Assembly: GCF_016801865.2 (NCBI RefSeq)
Contig: NC_068937.1
Span: 18,076,432 to 18,140,431 of the forward strand
Origin: Culex pipiens pallens
Taxonomy: Eukaryota > Arthropoda > Insecta > Diptera > Culicidae
Length of the DNA stretch: 64,000 bases
Direction: 5' to 3'
The notes beneath the pieces were generated by a model that was given only the letters and a program-made list of their open reading frames with translations, was not told the origin of the DNA and ran no database searches. A program made the position numbers and the translations under genes. Positions 57,945 to 64,000 of the stretch are shown here, in pieces (position 1 is the first letter of the stretch; each line of letters begins with the position of its first letter).

Positions 57945-60440
57945 TTTTGGGCTATTTACCCTAATGTCCAATATCATTGTCCTAATGTCCAAAATCACAG
58001 CTCTTCATCTGAAAAAAATATCCAAAAACAGGACTCTTCACCCTAATGCCAAAGTCAGATCTCTTTATCTAAAAAAATGACCAAAAACAAGGGCTCTTTA
58101 CACTAATGTCCAAAATCATTGTCCTAATGTCCAAATTCAAAATTATTTATTTGAAAAAACATCCAAAAACTGGGCTCTTTACCGTAAAGTCCAATATCAT
58201 TGTCCTAATATCCAAATTCAAAATTATTTATCTCGAAAAATGTTAAAAAAAACAGGTCTCTTTACCCTAATGTCCAAAGTCAGATCTCTTTGTCTAAAAA
58301 AAAATACCAAAAACAAGGGCTCTTTACCCTAATGTCCAATATCATTGTCCTAATGTCCTATTGTCCAAATTCAAAATTATTTATCTGAAAAATGTAAAAA
58401 AGGGCTCTTTACCCTAATGTCCAAAGTCAGATCTCTTTATCTAAAAAAATTACCAAAAACAGGGCTCTTTACCCTAACGCCAATACCATTGTCCTAATGT
58501 CCAAATTCAAAATTATTTATCTGAAAAAAACATCCAAAAACAGGGATCTTAACCATAAAGTCCAATATCATTGTCCTAATGTCCAAATTCAAAATTATTT
58601 ATCTGTAAAAATGTCAAAAACAGGGCTCTTTACCCTAATGTCCAAAGTCAGATCTCTTTATCTAAAAAATGACCAAAAACAGGGCTTTTTACCCTAATGT
58701 TCAATATCATTGACCTAATGTCCAAATTAAAAATTATTTATTTGAAAAAAAAATATCCAAAAACAGGGCTCTTTACCCTTATGTCCAAAGTCAGATCTCT
58801 TTATTTAAAAAAATGACCAAAAACAGGCTTTTTACCCTAATGTCCAATATCATTGTCCTAATGTCCAAATTCTAAATTATTTATCTTGAAAAATGTCAAA
58901 AAACAGGGCTCATTACCCTAATGTCCAAAGTCAGATCTCTTTATCTAAAAAAAGATGTCAAAAGACAGGGCTCTTTACCCTAATGTCCAATATCATCGTC
59001 CTAATGTCCAAATTAAAAAATATTTATTTGAAAAAAATATCCAAAAACAGGGTCCTTTACCCTAATGTCCAATATCATTGTCCTTATGTCCTAATTTAAA
59101 ATTATTTATCTTGAAAAATGTTTAAAAAACAGGGCTCTTTACCCTAATGTCCAATATAATTGTCCTAATGTCCAAACTCAGAACCCTTTTATCTGATAAA
59201 AATATCCAAAAACAGGGCCCATTACCCTAATGTCCAATATCATTGTCCTTATGTCCTAATTCAAAATTATTTATCTGAATTTTTTTCCAAAAACAGGGCT
59301 CTTTACCCTAATATCAGATCTCTTTATTTAAAAAAATGACCAAAAACAGGCTCTTTACCCTAATGTCCAATATCATTGTCCTAATGTCCAAATTCTAAAT
59401 TATTTATCTTGAAAAATGTCAAAAAACAGGGCTCATTACCCTAATGTCCAAAGTCAGATCTCTTTATCTAAAAAAAATGTCCAAAAACAGGGCTCTTTAC
59501 CCTAATGCCCAAAGTCAGATCTCTTTATCTAAAAAAATGTCCAAAAACAGGGCTCTTTACCCTGATGTCCAAAATCAGAACCCTTAATTTGAAAAAAAAT
59601 ATATCCAAAAACAGGGCTCTTTACCCTAATGTCCAATATCATTGTTCTAATGTCCAAATTCAAAATTATTTATCTGAAAAAATATCTAAAAACAGGGCCA
59701 TTTACCCTAATGTCCAATATCATTGTCCTTATGAAATGTCCTTAAAAAATGTCCAAAAACAGGGCTCTTTACTCGAATGTCCAAAGTCAGATCTCTATAT
59801 CTAAAAAATGTCCAAAAACAGGGCTCTTTACCCTAATGTCCAATATCATTGTCCTAATGTCCAAATTCATAATTATTTATCTGAAAAAATGTTCAAAAAC
59901 AGGGCTCTTTACCCTAATGTCCAAAGTCAGATTTCTTTATCTTAAAAAATGTCCAAAACAGGGCTCTTTACCCAAAAGTCTAATATCATTGACCTAATGT
60001 CCAAATTCAAAATTATTTATCTGAAAAAAACTTCCAAAAACAGGGCTCTTTACCCTAAAGTCCAATATCATTGTCCTAATGTCCAAATTCAAAATTATTT
60101 ATCTTGAAAAATGTCAAAAACAGGGCTCTTTTCCCTAATGTCCAAAGTCAGATCTCTTTATCTTAAAAAAATTACCAAAAACAGGACTCTTTACCCTAAT
60201 GTCCAAAATCAGAACCCTTAATTTGAAAAAAATATATCCAAAAACAGGGCTCTTTACCCTAATGTCTAAAATTAGAGCTCTTTATCAAAAAAATTAAAAA
60301 ACAGGGTACTTTACCCTAATGTCCAATATCATTGTCCAAAATCAGAGCACTTTATTTAATAAATATTCAAAAACAGGGCACTTTTTCCTAATGCATTTTT
60401 TTTTTGTCCTGATGTCTAAAATTAGAGCTCTTTTCGAAAA
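57945..60440 (+). repeat. Tandem array of two alternating unit types
   Basis: All units share ACAGGGCTCTTTACCCTAAT. One type continues CCAATATCATTGTCCTAATG then AAATTCAAAATTATTTATC (about 100 bp). The other continues CCAAAGTCAGATCTCTTTAT (about 70-75 bp). They alternate irregularly, with ends of variable A-runs. Open frames with 'KNRALYPNVQ' patterns are repeat by-products. Confidence 0.9.
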
Positions 60441-60474
60441 AAAAGAAGATTCTAAACGTCAAAATGTACCTGTT

Positions 60475-60638
60475 AAGCAGGTATTAGACTATGACAAACA
60501 AACAAACTCGCATTTTTTCGCAAACTCGCAAAATTCAAAATGTATGCAGGCTTACGTTTCTGCAAACAAAATGCAGGAAAACTGCCAAACTGTCAAAAAG
60601 TGCGAGTTTGTTTGTTTTTCATAGTCTAATACCTGCTT
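60475..60638. mobile_element. Foldback MITE with AAGCAGGTATTAGACTATGA ends
   Basis: AAGCAGGTATTAGACTATGA at the left and TCATAGTCTAATACCTGCTT at the right are perfect inverses, continuing through CAAACAAACAAACTCGCA. The centre has a second pair around CAAACTCGCA / TGCGAGTTTG. It sits directly at the end of the tandem array. Confidence 0.8.
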
Positions 60639-60639
60639 C

Positions 60640-61540
60640 AGTTGAACAAATGAGAAAATTTAGAATAAAATGAGTGTTGCAATTTTCGTAAGTTGATCGA
60701 AGTGGTCTAAAATAGTTTTTCTCGTAAAATTATGTTGTGTTATTCTAATTACTTCTTCAGATGGCATTCTTAACAGAGTTGAAAAAGTGGAAAGATTTGG
60801 ACAAAATCACGGGTAATTTTCCAAAAGGGCACCATTCGTGATGGAATCATTTTTATGATCGTAAAAAATGTTAAATTGGCTTAAAAATGCTCTAGATTCT
60901 GCATCTTAATTTAAAATAAACAAAGATTTTTTTTATTAAAACCAAAATCGATTTTAAAAGTTTTTCGATTGATCATTCCTCAGAAATCGTCAAACAATGG
61001 GGTTAAAATGTAAACATAATTTTGACAACAAGTTTTGACGTTCGAATTACCGGGCATTTGAAGTAGTGAAATTCGAATTAGCGATTCAGCACTGTAAAAT
61101 GTACTCTGAACTGTTTGTCAATCGATTGTTTTCTAGTTTTTTAAGGAAAAAATTAAAAAATATAAAATCTTTAATCAAAATATTTTTTGCTCTAATGAAC
61201 AACAAAACAAAACAGATGCTCGCCACCAGATGGTGCTGACGCAAACACTCATCACTCATTTGAGTAAAGTTAAGTTTCACAGAAAGAAAACGAGAGTCAA
61301 AAATCTGCTTTCCCGCAAGCAAGATTCTCTCGCACAAAAACTCACACCATCACAACCTCCCAACCGAGAGAGAGAACCCCAGAGAGTGAGTTCCCCTTCA
61401 CTCTCTTTATCTCTCCCTTCACCGCCTACTCGCTCTCTTCTAAAGAGAGAAACAGTTGCGTTACGTTCCCAAAACCACTTTCTCTCTGTCTCTCTCAGCT
61501 CATATTTTTTTCCAGTGCCTACTTCGAGTGCGAGAGCAAA
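60640..61540. other. Non-coding stretch; CT/GA-rich next to the exon
   Basis: AT-rich up to 61300, then CTCTCTC/GAGAGA-rich (61360-61500) just downstream of the minus-strand exon's donor. No coding evidence. Confidence 0.45.
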
Positions 61541-61548
61541 CACCTTAC

Positions 61549-62093
61549 GCGACGGTATCGACCTCCTCCACGAGCTGATGGCTTTGGGCGGCCGCGGCCG
61601 CCGCCTCCGTCGTTGCAGCCGCCGTGGCCGTCGCCGTCGCAGTGGCCGATCCAGCGGCCTGCGAACTGCTGCTGCTCGACGGCTCGCCAACAATGGCCGC
61701 CGGTGCGTTGCTGGGAATGGGAGCGGGGGTGGGCGGCGCCGCCTGTCGGAGCGACCCACTGGCCGCCAGAGGCGGCGGCAGGACCAGGGTCGGAGTGGTC
61801 ACCGGGTAGGGGGCGCACTTTTGCTTCCGCGCCTCGCGGCGCTCCTTCTTCTGCTGCATTATGAGCCGGAGGCTGTCCAGCTTGGATTTGGTCTTGGAGT
61901 TTTCCAGCTCGGATGCGCAGCGTTGGCACTGGCTAGCCGGGCCGGTCGGTGTCAGCAGCGGGTGGCCACACTTGCACTGGATTTTGACGGCGGGGGAACT
62001 TGGCGGCGATGCCACCACCCTCTGCTGGTGGTGCTGATGGCTTGTGATGGTTCCGTTGCTGGGGAACTTTTTGGTCTGGATCGGCGTCGGCAT
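61549..62093 (-). CDS. Exon of a minus-strand gene: Cys-rich motif plus basic helix
   Basis: The minus-strand acceptor TCTCTTTTCAG lies directly before ATG at 62093, and the donor GTAAGG begins at 61548; without splicing a TAA follows at once. It encodes MPTPIQTKKFPSNGT, a His/Gln stretch, KIQCKCGHPLLTPTGPASQC with QRCASEL (C-x-C-x13-C-x2-C, possible zinc ribbon), the basic Lys/Arg/Glu helix SKLDSLRLIMQQKKERREAR, then Pro/Ala/Ser-rich low complexity ending EEVDTV. GC content is far above the surroundings. ATG at the exon edge may be the start or an internal Met. I do not recognise the family. Upstream exons would lie to the right, none seen. Confidence 0.7.
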
Positions 62094-62807
62094 CTGAAAA
62101 GAGAGAGACGGAAGAAGAGGTTTTGAGCAAAAAAGTGTGACTAGGAGGGAGTCATGTGCGTGCGTGCGTTGCGAGTTGTCTGGCGAAAGACAGGCGCATT
62201 AAAATTTTATTACACATCGTATTACACACATGGCACGGAGGCTTCTACGACGAAGGGGGAAGAAGCAGCAACTCTGGCTTATCGAAAAAGAAGAAGGGTG
62301 AGCGGAAGACACGCTTTGCCGGAACAACCCGGAGCGAGCCCGCTAGGGCTTGGGTGTCTGGGTGAAATCTATTGACAGGGTGACCACTGAGTTTGAAATT
62401 CTGAAATAAAGGGTTCCTAAGAAAATGTTTAATTATTTTTTCCAATTATTCTTTTCAACCCAAAAAATTACACTAGTGCAAAAAAAAAACCTTTTTTTGT
62501 TGGCATTCCGGTGGCTGAACTAAGACCAAATATCAGATATGAGCTTGATTGGACGTAACAGGAGTTGGCTCTCGGCATTTGAATTTTTTGTCATTAATTT
62601 TGAGGCACTCAAGTCATAAATGCGATTATTTTCAATATCAGTGGCGTGTACGCCACCCTTGCTCAAGCTTTGGTTTTTACAACATTGGAGTTCTGAGTAA
62701 TTTGCAGCTCTGTACAGGCAAAGTTAAGCACTTTTTGAAAAATTTACTCCAGCAAATTCGAATTTCTTCTTGGGCGTCGCTAGGGCTCCAATTAATAAAA
62801 AACTTTA
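62094..62807. other. Intron or upstream flank of the minus-strand gene
   Basis: It contains a pyrimidine tract on the minus strand next to the exon. No further exon recognised. Confidence 0.4.
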
Positions 62808-63698
62808 CTTAATCCACCTTTAGGTGGTTGGTGCCTTCCTCATATTCATAAAGTCAATACATTCAGTAAAAATAGCAACATTCCCCATTAACATGTTTAA
62901 CAAATCAACTTTATTACTCATTTCTTTTGATATGGTTCGCAGACCATCAATATTTCTGGCTCATCGGCAAGGTCTGATAAAAAAAAAACCTATCTAACGA
63001 TAGTTCGCATGGAAGATTCAGACAATATTTTTATCACAATATCTGAAATCCAACCTCTAAATAGTGTATAAATAACACATAAGTGCCAATAACTTTTAAT
63101 AGGGGTGTTAGATCCTTGATGTTTTAGGCTCATTTGAAATGTCTTTCGATTATCTAACTAACGATGGGCCGCATGATGGACCCGGACATCATTTTTACTG
63201 AAATATCTGAGATCCGGCTTCCAAAAAGTGTATAAATAACACTTAAGTGCCAATAACTTTTGATAGGGTTGTCAGATCCTTGATGTTTTAGGCTCATTGG
63301 AAAGGTCTTTTTAATACCTTTCTGATAACTGTATAACATGACAGGGTTTCTTACAAAAACCACCCTTTTTACAATCTTCCCGACATACGCCAAAATCGTT
63401 TTTTTTAGCATAACTTTTGAAGTACTTAACTAAACTTGCTGATTTTAAATAGAGACCTATGGGACCCCAAGACGGATCGAATGAGACTAATACGGTCAAA
63501 ATCCGTTCATCCAGTCCGGAGATAATCGAGTGACAATTTTTTTGTCCACCCACCTACACACATCCACACAGACATTTGCTCAGAACATGATTCTGAGTCG
63601 ATAGGTATACGTGAAGGTGGGTCTACGAGGTCAAATTAAGAAGTTCAGTTTTCGAGTGATTTTATAGCCTTTCCTCAGTAAGGTGAGGAAGGCAAAAA
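62808..63698. mobile_element. Second copy of the transposon-like unit, with about two 164-bp repeats
   Basis: CTTAATCCACCT (62809) and GCCTTCCTCA (62832) at the left, and GTGAGGAAGGC (63683) at the right match the unit at 880-5460, as do GATTCTGAGTCGAT and the CACACATCCACACAGACAT arm. Inside, GTGCCAATAACTTTT at 63083 and 63247 gives the same 164-bp period in only about two diverged copies. Confidence 0.75.
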
Positions 63699-63737
63699 GA
63701 CCAACAAATTTGATGATGAATTTTGAAAATATTCAAT

Positions 63738-64000
63738 TACAGTCGACTCTCTGGTTCTCAATATCCAAGGGACCGTCGAGGAAGAGAATCATCAGTTTAC
63801 AGAACGATGCAAAATAAAGACTCGATTGAAATTTTTTTTTTCTTGATACCCAGCTATGGGAGAGAATCATGGCAACATCCATCAAACAAAAACAAACTAA
63901 TGTCAAACACCCTTCAAAGCTTCGTTTCACTAAGAAAAATATCTATGCAAGCCATGAGAAAGTGAAATTATTGACAACCAGAAGAGATTAAAAAAAAAAA
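63738..64000. repeat. Possible truncated MITE end
   Basis: TACAGTCGACTCTCTGG followed by TTCTCAATATCC has the TA-CAGT start of a mariner-type MITE, but the other end is not clear before the window stops. Confidence 0.3.

Noticed and set aside
58497..59997. Frames with 'KNRALYPNVQYHC' repeats
   Set aside because: Direct translation of the tandem array; frames break irregularly with unit length.

Overview
This window is nuclear DNA from a dipteran insect, most likely a culicine mosquito (Culex or Aedes type). The reasons are split genes with GT-AG introns, an AT-rich background with short GC-rich exons, a tRNA-derived SINE, many inverted-repeat (MITE-like) elements with TA or TTAA target sites, and very large simple-sequence arrays. 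The species call is inference.

Main gene (+ strand, 12318-44930). I assembled 13 coding exons whose splice phases all agree, giving 1660 residues and a TAA stop. The 5' end, including start codon and signal peptide, lies outside the window or was not found. The product is a single-pass membrane protein: a CUB-like ectodomain, three EGF-like domains, one transmembrane helix and a tail of about 1300 residues that is Ser/Pro/Thr-rich, probably disordered, and carries recurrent short motifs. I do not recognise its name. Three tail exons contain internal donor sites that keep the frame, so the tail may be modular by alternative splicing. UGUAAAUA (Pumilio-type) sites cluster around and after the stop.

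Introns of this gene. Intron 2 holds a ~135-bp tandem repeat. Intron 3 holds a ~142-bp repeat running into a 2.9-kb T-rich 9-bp array. Intron 5 holds a 7.7-kb A-rich 9-bp array organised into four higher-order units of 1.6-1.8 kb. The T-rich and A-rich arrays are reverse complements of each other and flank exons 4 and 5, which is the most striking structure in the window. Introns 9 and 11 are packed with foldback elements.

Left part (1-12300). It contains hexamer (GGAGTC) blocks at both ends of an 8.5-kb stretch, a transposon-like unit whose interior has expanded into about 25 copies of a 164-bp repeat, a TTAA-flanked inverted-repeat element, a SINE and a foldback element. No coding exon was found there.

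Right part (45000-64000). After the main gene come a probable long A-rich 3' UTR, several MITEs, a tRNA-Thr(AGT)-like gene, a second tRNA-like element, and a ~2.5-kb array of 'ACAGGGCTCTTTACCCTAAT' units. A second gene lies on the minus strand: one clear GC-rich exon (61549-62093) encoding a Cys-rich C-x-C-x13-C-x2-C motif plus a basic helix, and a tentative terminal exon (57853-57883). The two genes converge. The last kilobase carries a second, nearly unexpanded copy of the transposon-like unit seen at the left end.
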